Source of the DNA: Chryseobacterium kimseyorum
GTDB taxonomy: Bacteria; Bacteroidota; Bacteroidia; Flavobacteriales; Weeksellaceae
Length of the DNA: 64,000 nucleotides
Assembly (NCBI RefSeq): GCF_025971945.1
Contig: NZ_JAPDHW010000005.1
Span: forward strand, 1 to 64,000
Direction: 5' to 3'
Every line of letters begins with the position of its first letter. Within the stretch, counting starts at the first letter, position 1. Below the pieces are notes generated by a model. That model saw nothing but the letters and a program-made list of their open reading frames with translations. It had not been told where the DNA came from and made no database searches. The position numbers and the translations under genes were made by a program. Positions 17,529 to 26,248 of the stretch are shown in pieces.

Positions 17529-18626
17529 ATGAAATTAGGTTTACTATTATTGGCTACATTGCCTATTGCGACTTATGCTCAAGACACGATCGCAGTTAGT
17601 ACCTCAGACCAGTATCCCAATACTTTTTCTTCTGGTTCTACAAATATTCAAAAATTTGACAATAAAGCAAGAAGATTCAATGATTGGTCTGTTTCAGTTG
17701 GTGGAGGTCCCGCTTTCATGACATTTGCTGACGTTACTTCTTTCTACGGAGACAAAATCAATTGGGGTTGGAATGCTTATGCAAGTATTGACAAGCAGAT
17801 TAGCCATACTTTTGGTCTTAGCGTACAATACTCAATGGGTGAAACAAATCAACAAGCACAATTACCCACCAATCCTAAGGCTGGTGTAGCAAACGCGTGG
17901 ACAAAATTTCATCAGGTTTCTTTAGTAGGAGATGTTAACTTTTCAAATTTAATGAGAAGAGTTGACAATAAATCACCATTCAGATGGGCTCTACACGGAT
18001 ACTTAGGTGCTGGATTCATGGGCTATAAGACTGAATTGATTGATAATGATCTTTCTCAGTGGCAGACAAACCCGCCAAACTTCCCGATTATGAATGATCA
18101 GAAATTAGGGATCGCTTCGTTTTTTATGCAAGCTGGTGTCGGTTTGAAATATAATGTATCCAGATTGATTGATGTTGAAGCCAGAGTGATGTATGTTAAC
18201 AGTTTGGATGAAGAATTTGATGGAGGTGGTGAAGTAAGAGAAGTTGAAGGATCTGTTGGTAACAGACTTAATTATAACTTGATCAACGATTCTTATTCTG
18301 ATGCGATGATGACTTTCAATTTGGGTCTGTCATTTAAATTGGGTAAACAGCAATCGCACTTAGCATGGCACGACCCTTTGCAGGAGATTTATTATAAAAC
18401 ATATTTGCTAGAAAATGCAGCAAGTGACCTTGTTGTATGTGAGCAGGGAGATAATGATAATGACGGAGTTTGTGATGATTGGGACAGACAGTTGAATACA
18501 CCTGCCGGAGCGAGAGTTGATGGTTCGGGAGTAGCATTAGATATAGATCTTGACGGAGTAATTGACTTATACGACAAGTGTGTTACAGTTGCCGGATCTG
18601 CAGATAATAATGGTTGTCCTCAATAA
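17529..18626 (+). CDS. OmpA-like outer-membrane protein lacking the peptidoglycan-binding domain
   Basis: 365 aa. A signal peptide (MKLGLLLLATLPIATYAQ) is followed by a beta-barrel domain to about residue 295 (FNDWSVSVGGGPAFM; later SHLAWHDPLQEIYYK). Thrombospondin-type-3 calcium-binding repeats come next (DNDNDGVCDDWDRQLNTPAG, DIDLDGVIDLYDKC). It stops directly after the last repeat (NNGCPQ), where the paralogue downstream continues into the OmpA C-terminal domain. It should sit in the outer membrane with a short calcium-binding periplasmic tail but no wall anchor. Confidence 0.85.
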   Translation: MKLGLLLLATLPIATYAQDTIAVSTSDQYPNTFSSGSTNIQKFDNKARRFNDWSVSVGGGPAFMTFADVTSFYGDKINWGWNAYASIDKQISHTFGLSVQYSMGETNQQAQLPTNPKAGVANAWTKFHQVSLVGDVNFSNLMRRVDNKSPFRWALHGYLGAGFMGYKTELIDNDLSQWQTNPPNFPIMNDQKLGIASFFMQAGVGLKYNVSRLIDVEARVMYVNSLDEEFDGGGEVREVEGSVGNRLNYNLINDSYSDAMMTFNLGLSFKLGKQQSHLAWHDPLQEIYYKTYLLENAASDLVVCEQGDNDNDGVCDDWDRQLNTPAGARVDGSGVALDIDLDGVIDLYDKCVTVAGSADNNGCPQ

Positions 18627-18681
18627 TCGTTTTATCAGAAAATAAAGAAATCATTTAATTAACTAAATAAAAAAATACACT

Positions 18682-20127
18682 ATGAAATTAAGTTTAGCAA
18701 TTGTTGCTTTGGCTTTAGCAGTTCCTACTGCAGCTTTTGCACAAGATTCAATAGCGGTAGTTTCAAATGACGGATATCCAAACACATTCTCATCAGGTTC
18801 TGCCAATATATCACCTTTTACACAGAAATCTAAAAGGTTTAATGACTGGGCAGTATCATTTGGTGCAGGTGTACCGTTACTTCAATCAGCCGATTTGACT
18901 TCGATTAAAAATGGTAATGGTAAAAACCTATTTGGTTACTCTGCTTATGTAAGTGTTGATAAAGCAATTACACATGCTTTTGGCATCAACCTTCAGTATG
19001 ACAGAGGTGAAACTAGACAAGGGTATTTCAACACAAAAGACCCTGCTATTGCTGGACAAGAAGGAGCTAGAACTCAATATGATGCAATCTCATTATTAGG
19101 AGACATCAACTTTTCAAATTTAATGAGAAGAGTTGACAACAAATCTCCTTACAGATGGGCATTACACGGTTACGCTGGAGTTGGAACCTTAGCATATAGA
19201 GCGTATTTAAAAGATGCTTCAGGTCAGAGGTTAATGACAGAAGTTAAACCTTTTAAATTAGGTTCGTTCTTTGGTCAAGCCGGAGCTGGACTTAAATTTA
19301 AAGTAAACAGAAGAATAGATCTAGAAACTAGATTGATGTATGTTGTAACTACTGATGATCAATTTGATGGAGGTGGTGCACAATACAGCACAATCAACAA
19401 AAGAGAAGATCAGGTTTCAGACAATTTCTTCAACGCTACTGTAGGTTTATCTTTAAAACTAGGAAAACACGAATCTCACTTAATGTGGCATGACCCATTA
19501 CAAGAGATTTACTATAAGTTAGATGTGTTGGCTGATAAAAACCAAGATATCGAAGTTTGTAAAAAAGGTGATGCTGATAATGACGGAGTTTGTGATGATT
19601 GGGACAGACAGCTTGATACTCCAGCAGGTGCAAGAGTAGACGGTGCTGGTGTGGCTCTTGATGCAGACTTAGACGGTGTTATCGATCTTTACGATAAATG
19701 TGTAACAGTACCTGGACCAGTTGAAAACGACGGTTGTCCTCTTACTCCAACGACACCAACAGGACCTGTAAAAGAAGAAGTTTCTAATATGGAAGGAATT
19801 GAATTTGATTTAAATTCTGACAGAATCTTACCTTCAAACACTCCTATTCTTAACAATGCTGTAAGCTATATCAATTCTTCAAACGGTTCTTACACTGTAA
19901 TTGGAGCAACTGATACTAGAGCTTCTGACGCTTATAACCAAAAGTTATCTGAAAGAAGAGCAAACAGTGTGAAAAACTATTTGATCAAAAATGGTGTAGA
20001 TTCTTCTAAAATCAACGCTGTAGGAAAAGGTAAAAAAGACCTTAAATATCCAGAATGTGATCCTGCTACAAAATGTCCTGAATGGAAAAACAGAGCAAAC
20101 AGAAGAGTTTATTTCGAAGCAAAATAA
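18682..20127 (+). CDS. OmpA family outer-membrane protein
   Basis: 481 aa. Signal peptide (LAVPTAAFAQ), barrel domain, and thrombospondin type 3 repeats almost identical to those of the upstream gene (GDADNDGVCDDWDRQLDTPA). A Pro/Thr linker (TPTTPTGP) leads to a C-terminal OmpA/MotB domain (about 370-481; FDLNSDRILPSN, LSERRANSVKNYLIKNGV, NRANRRVYFEAK) that binds peptidoglycan. It tethers the outer membrane to the wall. A hairpin terminator follows at 20148. Confidence 0.94.
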   Translation: MKLSLAIVALALAVPTAAFAQDSIAVVSNDGYPNTFSSGSANISPFTQKSKRFNDWAVSFGAGVPLLQSADLTSIKNGNGKNLFGYSAYVSVDKAITHAFGINLQYDRGETRQGYFNTKDPAIAGQEGARTQYDAISLLGDINFSNLMRRVDNKSPYRWALHGYAGVGTLAYRAYLKDASGQRLMTEVKPFKLGSFFGQAGAGLKFKVNRRIDLETRLMYVVTTDDQFDGGGAQYSTINKREDQVSDNFFNATVGLSLKLGKHESHLMWHDPLQEIYYKLDVLADKNQDIEVCKKGDADNDGVCDDWDRQLDTPAGARVDGAGVALDADLDGVIDLYDKCVTVPGPVENDGCPLTPTTPTGPVKEEVSNMEGIEFDLNSDRILPSNTPILNNAVSYINSSNGSYTVIGATDTRASDAYNQKLSERRANSVKNYLIKNGVDSSKINAVGKGKKDLKYPECDPATKCPEWKNRANRRVYFEAK

Positions 20128-20147
20128 TAAAACTTCTTTATATATTT

Positions 20148-20175
20148 AAAAGTCACGCATTGCGTGACTTTTTTT
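20148..20175 (+). terminator. Terminator after the OmpA pair
   Basis: AAAAGTCACG/CGTGACTTTT stem with CATTG loop, then more T. Confidence 0.85.
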
Positions 20176-20203
20176 GTTAAATTAGATTGTATATTTTTAC
20201 AGG

Positions 20204-22105
20204 ATGATTTCTCCACATGATTTTCAGGAACTGAAAAATAAAACCCTAAAACATTTTTGGGGCTACGAAACCTTTAGAGATTCTCAGGGTGATATTATAG
20301 ATTCTGTGATTTCAGGAAATGACACTTTAGTACTTTTACCGACCGGTGCTGGAAAATCCCTATGTTATCAACTTCCGGCATTGTTGCGGGAAGGAGTTTG
20401 TCTGGTTATTTCCCCTTTACTGGCATTAATGAAAGACCAAGTAAATCAATTAAAATTCAGAGGAATTGAAGCTGAATATTTATCTTCAGAGCTGGATGAT
20501 TTTGATGCGGAGGTAATTTACAATCGGTGCAAAGATGGCTTAACAAAACTTCTATACGTCTCACCGGAAAGGTTGACCAATTTTCATTTTATTCAGCAGA
20601 TTGAAGAAATTCAGCTATCGTTTATTGCGGTAGATGAAGCACACTGTATTTCAGAATGGGGACAGGATTTCAGACCGAGTTATCAGAACATTAAAGAATT
20701 CAGAAAAAACAATCCTGAAATTGCCTGTCTTGCCTTGACAGCGACCGCCACACCAAAAGTTTTGGAGGAAATAAAAAACAAGCTTGAATTAAAAAAACCA
20801 AACGTATTTCAAAAAAGTTTTAAAAGAGATAATATTAAAATTTTTTCAGAAGAGATTTCAGATAAATACCAACGTATTTTTAATATTCTTAAATATGCAA
20901 AAGAATCAGGAATTATCTATGTGAGAACAAGAAAAGATGCTGAACTGCTGACAGAATATCTTCACAGAAATAAAATTACTAATGTAGATTACTACCATGC
21001 GGGCTTGACGACAAAAGAAAAAAATGAAAGACAGAACTTTTGGAATCACAGTGACCAGAATGTATTGATTTCTACCAACGCCTTTGGGATGGGTATCGAC
21101 AAAGATAATGTACGCTTCGTTATTCACTTCTCCCCTTCTCAGTCGATTGAAAATTATTATCAGGAGATTGGTCGTGCCGGAAGAGATGGAAAGAAAAGTT
21201 TTGCATTCATGCTTTGGAATCAGCAGGAGGTTTTAAATTTTGACCAGATTTTGAGAAATCAAATTCCTAATAAAGCAGAGTTCTTGAAGATCATTTCTTT
21301 TTTGTATTCTAAATTTCAGGTTGCAGAATTTGAACTTCCTGAAAGAGTTTTTCAGTTAAACATTTCCGGAATTCAAAATTTCACAAAACTTTCAACAGCG
21401 AAAATCAAGAATGTTTTAAATTTTCTTCATACCCAAGAGATCATTTACTACAACAGCAACAAAAGTTTATCATCATTAGAACTTATGATAAAAGCTGATG
21501 AAATCGATCAGATACCTCAGAAAGATTCTTATTTTATTGAATTGCTACTGCGTTCAATCTCTGGAATTACCACTCATAAAGTGATGTTCAGCGAACAGAA
21601 AGTCAGCGACAAAATCGGTGTGAGTATTCATCTGATCAAAGAACGTTTAAAGGAATTACAGCAGAAAAATTATCTGGAATATATCGATGGAGCTTTGGCA
21701 AGTGTAAAATTTCTTAAGCCCAGAGATGAGCTGGTGACAACCAGTATTTACTGGAAATTATTTGAGCAAATCCAGAAAAATAAAATTCAGAAGTGGGAAG
21801 AGATGAAATTCTTTATCGAAGACTCTACCTACTGTAAAATGAAATTGATTCTGGCATATTTTGGCGAAAAAAACGCTAAAAACTGCGGACAGTGCACAGT
21901 CTGTGAAAAAAATAAACAATCTATATTCGGAAGAAACATCTCAAGCGAAATAATAAATCTATTGTCAAAAAAACCGGCAACTATTGAAGAACTATCCATT
22001 CAGCTAAATTTCCATTCAAAAGAGGACATTTTAGAAAACCTTATCTTTCTTTTAGATTCAGAAAAAGTAAAAATGCTGAACTTCAGAACGTATGCCCTGA
22101 AATAA
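20204..22105 (+). CDS. recQ: ATP-dependent DNA helicase RecQ
   Basis: 633 aa. SF2 helicase motifs are in order: FRDSQGDIIDSVISGNDTLV (motif 0), LLPTGAGKSLCYQLPA (I), VDEAHCISEWGQDFRPSY (II, DEAH), ALTATATPKV (III), STNAFGMGIDKDNVRFVIHF (V) and YYQEIGRAGRDG (VI). A RecQ-C zinc-binding segment follows, with Cys at TYCKM and in CGQCTVCEK, then a winged helix. The HRDC domain is missing, as in many flavobacterial RecQ proteins of this size. It unwinds DNA 3' to 5' in recombination and repair. Confidence 0.94.
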   Translation: MISPHDFQELKNKTLKHFWGYETFRDSQGDIIDSVISGNDTLVLLPTGAGKSLCYQLPALLREGVCLVISPLLALMKDQVNQLKFRGIEAEYLSSELDDFDAEVIYNRCKDGLTKLLYVSPERLTNFHFIQQIEEIQLSFIAVDEAHCISEWGQDFRPSYQNIKEFRKNNPEIACLALTATATPKVLEEIKNKLELKKPNVFQKSFKRDNIKIFSEEISDKYQRIFNILKYAKESGIIYVRTRKDAELLTEYLHRNKITNVDYYHAGLTTKEKNERQNFWNHSDQNVLISTNAFGMGIDKDNVRFVIHFSPSQSIENYYQEIGRAGRDGKKSFAFMLWNQQEVLNFDQILRNQIPNKAEFLKIISFLYSKFQVAEFELPERVFQLNISGIQNFTKLSTAKIKNVLNFLHTQEIIYYNSNKSLSSLELMIKADEIDQIPQKDSYFIELLLRSISGITTHKVMFSEQKVSDKIGVSIHLIKERLKELQQKNYLEYIDGALASVKFLKPRDELVTTSIYWKLFEQIQKNKIQKWEEMKFFIEDSTYCKMKLILAYFGEKNAKNCGQCTVCEKNKQSIFGRNISSEIINLLSKKPATIEELSIQLNFHSKEDILENLIFLLDSEKVKMLNFRTYALK

Positions 22106-22178
22106 ACCAACGGACAGAAGCAGAACTAAAGTCTTCCCATTTTTATCCTTTTAATTTTTTAAATAAATCAAAGACCTT

Positions 22179-22186
22179 TATCTTTG
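22179..22186 (+). promoter_or_regulatory. -7 box (TATCTTTG) immediately before fmt
   Basis: A perfect TAnnTTTG ends 4 bp before ATG 22191. Transcription would start on or next to the A of the ATG, so fmt mRNA is probably leaderless. Confidence 0.6.
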
Positions 22187-22190
22187 TACC

Positions 22191-23138
22191 ATGAAATCAT
22201 TGAAAGTCGTTTTTTTCGGTACGCCTGAGTTTGCAAAGACAGCTTTAGAAGCCATCCATCAGTCAAATCATGAAGTAGTGGGCGTTGTAACCGTCGCTGA
22301 TAAAGCAAGTGGGCGTGGACAAAAAATCAGTCAATCTGCTGTAAAAGTGTATGCCGTTGAAAATAGTCTGCACGTCTTACAGCCTGAAAAATTGAGAAAT
22401 CCTGAATTTTTAGAAGAAATAAAAAGTTTAAATGCAGATGTCTTCGTTGTGGTCGCTTTCAGAATGATGCCTAAAATTTTATTCGAAATGCCTGAACTGG
22501 GAACTTTCAACCTTCACGCTTCTTTACTTCCTGACTATCGAGGTGCGGCACCGATTAATTATGCAGTGATTAACGGTGAAGAAAAAACCGGAGCCACTAC
22601 CTTTTTCATCAATGAAAAAATTGACGAAGGAAATATTCTTCTACAGGAAGAAATTGAAATTTTGCCAGACGAAAATGCAGGAAGTCTTCATGACCGATTG
22701 ATGGAAATGGGCGCGAAACTCATTGTAAAAACCTTAGATGGCCTTTCTGAAAATTCAATTACAGAAAAACCTCAACCTCAGGTGGAGCATCCAAAAAATG
22801 CTTTTAAAATATTTAAAGAAGACACGAGAATAGACTTTACAAAAAGTTCGAAGGAAGTTCATCAGTTTATTTTGGGAATGTCACCATATCCGGCATCTTT
22901 CACGACTTTAAAAATCGGCGACGAAGAAAAAGGACTGAAAATTTATGGTGGTAAATTTGAAATTGCTCTGACAGGAAAAACTGCGGGAACTTTAGATATT
23001 TCTAAAAATGAATTCAAAATTTATACAAAAGACGGAGTTTATTTTCCTCTGGAACTGCAATTGGAAGGAAAGAAAAGAATGAACGTAAAAGATTTCCTTA
23101 ACGGATTTAGAAACTTCGAAGAAATAAAAATGGCTTGA
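22191..23138 (+). CDS. fmt: Methionyl-tRNA formyltransferase
   Basis: 315 aa. The N-terminal formyltransferase domain has VVFFGTPEFAKTALEA, the FNLHASLLPDYRGAAPINYA active-site motif (Asn, His) and GATTFFINEKIDEGNIL. The C-terminal tRNA-binding domain covers about 210-315. It formylates Met-tRNA for translation initiation using 10-formyl-THF. The last 26 bases form the left arm of a perfect palindrome (23113-23168). Confidence 0.95.
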   Translation: MKSLKVVFFGTPEFAKTALEAIHQSNHEVVGVVTVADKASGRGQKISQSAVKVYAVENSLHVLQPEKLRNPEFLEEIKSLNADVFVVVAFRMMPKILFEMPELGTFNLHASLLPDYRGAAPINYAVINGEEKTGATTFFINEKIDEGNILLQEEIEILPDENAGSLHDRLMEMGAKLIVKTLDGLSENSITEKPQPQVEHPKNAFKIFKEDTRIDFTKSSKEVHQFILGMSPYPASFTTLKIGDEEKGLKIYGGKFEIALTGKTAGTLDISKNEFKIYTKDGVYFPLELQLEGKKRMNVKDFLNGFRNFEEIKMA

Positions 23139-23168
23139 TTTCTCAAGCCATTTTTATTTCTTCGAAGT
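23113..23168. terminator. Perfect 26-bp inverted repeat overlapping the end of fmt
   Basis: The left arm 23113-23138 ends exactly on the last base of the fmt stop codon. The loop is TTTC, and the right arm 23143-23168 is its exact reverse complement. The central TGGCTTGA/TCAAGCCA with flanking A5/T5 works as a terminator in both directions. The arms are much longer than a terminator needs. Confidence 0.85.
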
Positions 23169-23258
23169 CAATTGTAAAATGTGAATTAGCTACGCTGTCA
23201 ATTTAATCATTTAGAAAAATTCACTTGCGAAGCAAAATTCACGATAGACAATTCACTT

Positions 23259-24380
23259 TTAAAGCTGAACCATCTCCGTCACCTCAACATCATAACCACC
23301 TACTTGCGGCTTTACATCAGGATTTTGAGTAATTACTTTAAATTTATTAATTCCTAAATTCTTTAAAATCTGTGTTCCGATACCATAATCTCTGTAATTG
23401 AAAGATGCAGTCGGATGTTTTTGCTGACCGTCCTGATAATTTAAGAACTGTTGCAATTTTCTCAATGTATTCTCTGAATTGGATACATTATTAATGAAAA
23501 TAATTGCTCCTTTTCCAGCTTCATTGATCATACCTGTTACTTTTTCCAACTGAGGTTTTTCACCATTGTTCAATCTTGTTAAAACATCAAAATAAGAATC
23601 TGAAGACTGTACTCTAACCAAAACTGGTTCATCAACGGTCCAAGATCCTTTTGTTAAAGCAAAATGAATTTGATCATTGGAAGTTTCTCTGAAAGCCAAG
23701 AAATCAAAATCACCATAAGCAGTTTTCACTTCTCTTTCTTCGATTCTCTCAATTAAGTTTCCTTTTTTAAGCTGATAATGAATTAAATCTTCGATTGAAA
23801 CAATCTTCATATCATGTTTCTGTGCAAAAGCGTACAGCTCCGGCAAACGCGACATACTTCCGTCTTCATTCATAATTTCACAGATCACACCACCCTCTTT
23901 TAAACCAGCTAAACATGTCAAATCGATTGCGGCTTCAGTATGTCCTGCTCTTTTTAAAACTCCACCTTTTTTAGCACGCAATGGGAAAATATGACCCGGA
24001 CGCATAAAATCAGTTGGTTTGGACTTCTCATCCATCAAAGCTAAAATTGTTTTCGCTCTGTCACCGGCAGAAATTCCGGTAGAAGTACCGTCACCCAAAA
24101 GGTCTACAGATACTGTGAATGCAGTTTCTTTAGGATCACTGCTTCTGCTCACCATAATATCCAGGCCAAGCTCGTCGCATCTTTTTTCAGGAAGCGGCAT
24201 ACAAATCAAGCCTCTTCCATGGTACGCCATAAAATTGATGAGTTCTGGCGTCGTCAATTCGGCAGCACAAAGAAAATCTCCTTCATTTTCTCTGTCTTCG
24301 TCGTCTACTACTATGATTATTTTACCATTTTTAAGGTCTTCAATAGCCTCAGGAATAGTATTTAATTTAAAATCAGACAT
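23259..24380 (-). CDS. ribB: 3,4-dihydroxy-2-butanone-4-phosphate synthase with degenerate GTP cyclohydrolase II half
   Basis: 373 aa from ATG 24380, supported by a TATCTTTG box at 24405-24398. Residues 4-205 are a normal DHBP synthase: VVDDEDRENEGDF (metal-binding acidic loop), HGRGLICMP, DLLGDGTSTGISAGDRA, RPGHIFPLRAKKGGVLKRAG, HTEAAIDLTCLAG. It makes the four-carbon riboflavin precursor from ribulose 5-phosphate. Residues 210-373 align to RibA, but the RVHSECLTGD...CDCG zinc segment reads RVQSSDSYFD with no cysteine, and the QEGRGIGL motif is absent. The fold tail survives (FNYRDYGIGTQILKNLGI). It is therefore RibB plus an inactive RibA-like domain, comparable to the RibBX type, and should not be credited with cyclohydrolase activity. 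Confidence 0.9.
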   Translation of the reverse strand: MSDFKLNTIPEAIEDLKNGKIIIVVDDEDRENEGDFLCAAELTTPELINFMAYHGRGLICMPLPEKRCDELGLDIMVSRSSDPKETAFTVSVDLLGDGTSTGISAGDRAKTILALMDEKSKPTDFMRPGHIFPLRAKKGGVLKRAGHTEAAIDLTCLAGLKEGGVICEIMNEDGSMSRLPELYAFAQKHDMKIVSIEDLIHYQLKKGNLIERIEEREVKTAYGDFDFLAFRETSNDQIHFALTKGSWTVDEPVLVRVQSSDSYFDVLTRLNNGEKPQLEKVTGMINEAGKGAIIFINNVSNSENTLRKLQQFLNYQDGQQKHPTASFNYRDYGIGTQILKNLGINKFKVITQNPDVKPQVGGYDVEVTEMVQL

Positions 24381-24818
24381 TTTTACTTTAATTTTCGCAA
24401 AGATACTCATAATAATAAGCATCAACAATTAATAACTTCGGTTTATAAACGCTTTAACTTACTATTAAGCTTTGACACATGATACAATAAAGATATGAGG
24501 ATATTTCTCATGTCGAATATGTCTTAAAACTATGTGTGACATAATCTTCTCTCATTCCCTTGCTTCAATTAAATATAATACATTTGCAAGCATAGGAGCC
24601 AAATTAGCTTTAGTGATCCAAATTGAGCATGTCTTAAAAACACATTAGATTTGAAAATCAAAGATCTTCATTGCATGTTTATAAAATTCAATATAAACCT
24701 GTATAAAGAAGTCTATAATTTTAAAATTTTTCAAAGCTCACTTTAAAAATCTTTGATTTTTTCTAATTTGTTCTAAAATATTTTCAAACTTTAAAAAAAA
24801 ATCTTTGTGACTAATGTG
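24381..24818. other. Intergenic region, no gene seen
   Basis: About 440 bp of AT-rich sequence between two minus-strand genes. It holds the ribB -7 box (CAAAGATA on the plus strand, 24398-24405) and a direct repeat ATGTCTTAAAA (24519 and 24629). A distant 12-bp inverted match GAAAATCAAAGAT/ATCTTTGATTTTTTC is also present. No open frame of note. Confidence 0.5.
24398..24405 (-). promoter_or_regulatory. -7 box (TATCTTTG) of ribB
   Basis: Perfect TAnnTTTG on the minus strand 17 bp upstream of ATG 24380; it decides that start over the upstream in-frame codons. Confidence 0.6.
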
Positions 24819-25820
24819 TTATTTAGCCAAAGAATCTTTTGCTTTTCTAATGATTTCGTACGATTGCAATCTTTTTTGATGGTCATATATGTGAGAATTA
24901 ATCATTAATTCATCCACCTGATATCTTTCCTGAAAGTTCTTAAGCTGTTCAGCAATTTCATCCTGACTACCGATAAAACTGAATTTTAATTTCTGTAACA
25001 CCATAGATTTTTCCATCGCCGACCAAATAGCATCCATATCTTCTACTGGTGCCGGAAAAGGCTTTCTGTCATTTCGAATGATATTGATAAATGCCTGAAA
25101 CAATGTCGTAGAAAGAAAATGCGCTTCTTCAGAGGTTTCTGCAGCTACCCCATTTACACAGGCGATGATGTAGGGATTGTCTAAATATTGTGAAGGCTCA
25201 AAATGTTCTCTGTAAATTTTAAAAGCCATTTCCATTTGCTCTGGAGCGAAATGTCCTGCAAAAGCATACGGCAATCCTAATTCTGCGGCCAACCAGGCAC
25301 TATCTGTGCTGGAACCCAAGATATACATCGGAATATTTAAACCTTCACCGGGAATGGCTCGAACTAAAGCATTAGAATTTTCTTCAGAAAAATATCGCTG
25401 CAGTTCTAAAATCTGTCTCGGAAACTGTTCATTAATAATAGCGGGATTTCTTCCCAAAGCCTGAGCTGTCAAACCATCAGTTCCAGGAGCTCTTCCTAAA
25501 CCTAAATCAATCCTTCCGGGAAAAAGTGATTCTAAAGTTCCAAATTGTTCGGCGATAACTAATGAACTGTGATTAGGAAGCATAATTCCTCCCGAACCGA
25601 CTCTTATTTTTTTTGTTCCGTTGGCAATAAACCCTATCAGAACCGAAGTTGCAGAACTGGCAATGCTTTCCATATTATGATGTTCGGCCAGCCAGAATCT
25701 TTTATAATTTAAATTTTCAGCAAAGTTTGCCAAAGACAGACTGTCCTGAAAAGTATCGTTGATGCTTTTTCCCTGCTTTACGGGAGCAAGATCTAAAACA
25801 GATATTTCGAAGTTTTTCAT
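24819..25820 (-). CDS. LLM-class flavin-dependent oxidoreductase (luciferase-like)
   Basis: 333 aa, TIM barrel of the bacterial luciferase superfamily. Landmarks are SVLDLAPVKQGKS at the N-terminus, YKRFWLAEHHNMESIASSA, RVGSGGIMLPNHSSLVIAEQF, LGLGRAPG and YILGSSTDSAWLAAELGLPY. It resembles the MsnO8/YhbW-type subgroup. It presumably uses reduced FMN and oxygen on an unknown organic substrate. Monocistronic; neighbours give no clue. Confidence 0.9.
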   Translation of the reverse strand: MKNFEISVLDLAPVKQGKSINDTFQDSLSLANFAENLNYKRFWLAEHHNMESIASSATSVLIGFIANGTKKIRVGSGGIMLPNHSSLVIAEQFGTLESLFPGRIDLGLGRAPGTDGLTAQALGRNPAIINEQFPRQILELQRYFSEENSNALVRAIPGEGLNIPMYILGSSTDSAWLAAELGLPYAFAGHFAPEQMEMAFKIYREHFEPSQYLDNPYIIACVNGVAAETSEEAHFLSTTLFQAFINIIRNDRKPFPAPVEDMDAIWSAMEKSMVLQKLKFSFIGSQDEIAEQLKNFQERYQVDELMINSHIYDHQKRLQSYEIIRKAKDSLAK

Positions 25821-25986
25821 TGACTATATAATTTGAAACACAAATTTAAGACTATTGAATCTCATTAGTTACTTTTTGTAATTGATAGGAATAATGGTTA
25901 CAGTGTAGAAAAAACTATTGGAAGAGATTATATTTCTAACTAGCATTCAAACATAATATATTAATATTTTACTAAATTTAAACGGT
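25821..25986. other. Intergenic stretch upstream of gene remnants
   Basis: AT-rich sequence with no intact frame, feature or clear promoter; probably decayed like the stretch that follows. Confidence 0.4.
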
Positions 25987-26091
25987 ACAATAAAAATAAT
26001 ATATCTCGAAAATAAATCAGATGGGCATAGTGGATTAGCTTGGATTAGTTTTGTGAAATTTTCACAGTCTAGTTAAACAATTTATTCTTGA
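25987..26091 (+). pseudogene. Remnant of a small protein gene with an in-frame stop
   Basis: The frame reads TIKIIYLENKSDGHSGLAWI, then SFVKFSQSS, then TAA (26074-26076), then TIYS and two more stops. The pattern (YLENK-DGH-G-AWI---FSQSG-TIYF) resembles a small widespread protein family in which the stop position would be Lys or Gln, so a nonsense change in a real gene is likely. No start codon is convincing. Assigned by pattern memory only. Confidence 0.35.
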
Positions 26092-26248
26092 TGAGAGAAA
26101 TTTCGAAATAATTAAATTTGTAAAAACAGATAAAAGTAGATTTAACAAAACTGAAAATACAGAAGTTGAAGTTAAATTCATTAATAAAAGCCGAATTGCA
26201 ACATATTTGGATAATAACAAAAGAAAATTAAGTAATATTAAAATATGA
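26057..26248 (+). pseudogene. 5'-truncated coding remnant coupled to the next lipoprotein gene
   Basis: 63 codons are open without any ATG (about 26084 onward reads ILDERNFEIIKFVKTDKSRF, ending NNKRKLSNIKI). The TGA stop at 26246-26248 overlaps the ATG of the next gene (ATGA). That arrangement is typical of a real upstream partner gene whose 5' part has been lost. Family not recognised. Confidence 0.4.

Noticed and set aside
24381..24818. Riboswitch (FMN-type) upstream of or near ribB
   Set aside because: The leader between the -7 box and the ribB start is under 20 nt, and no conserved FMN-aptamer words were seen.
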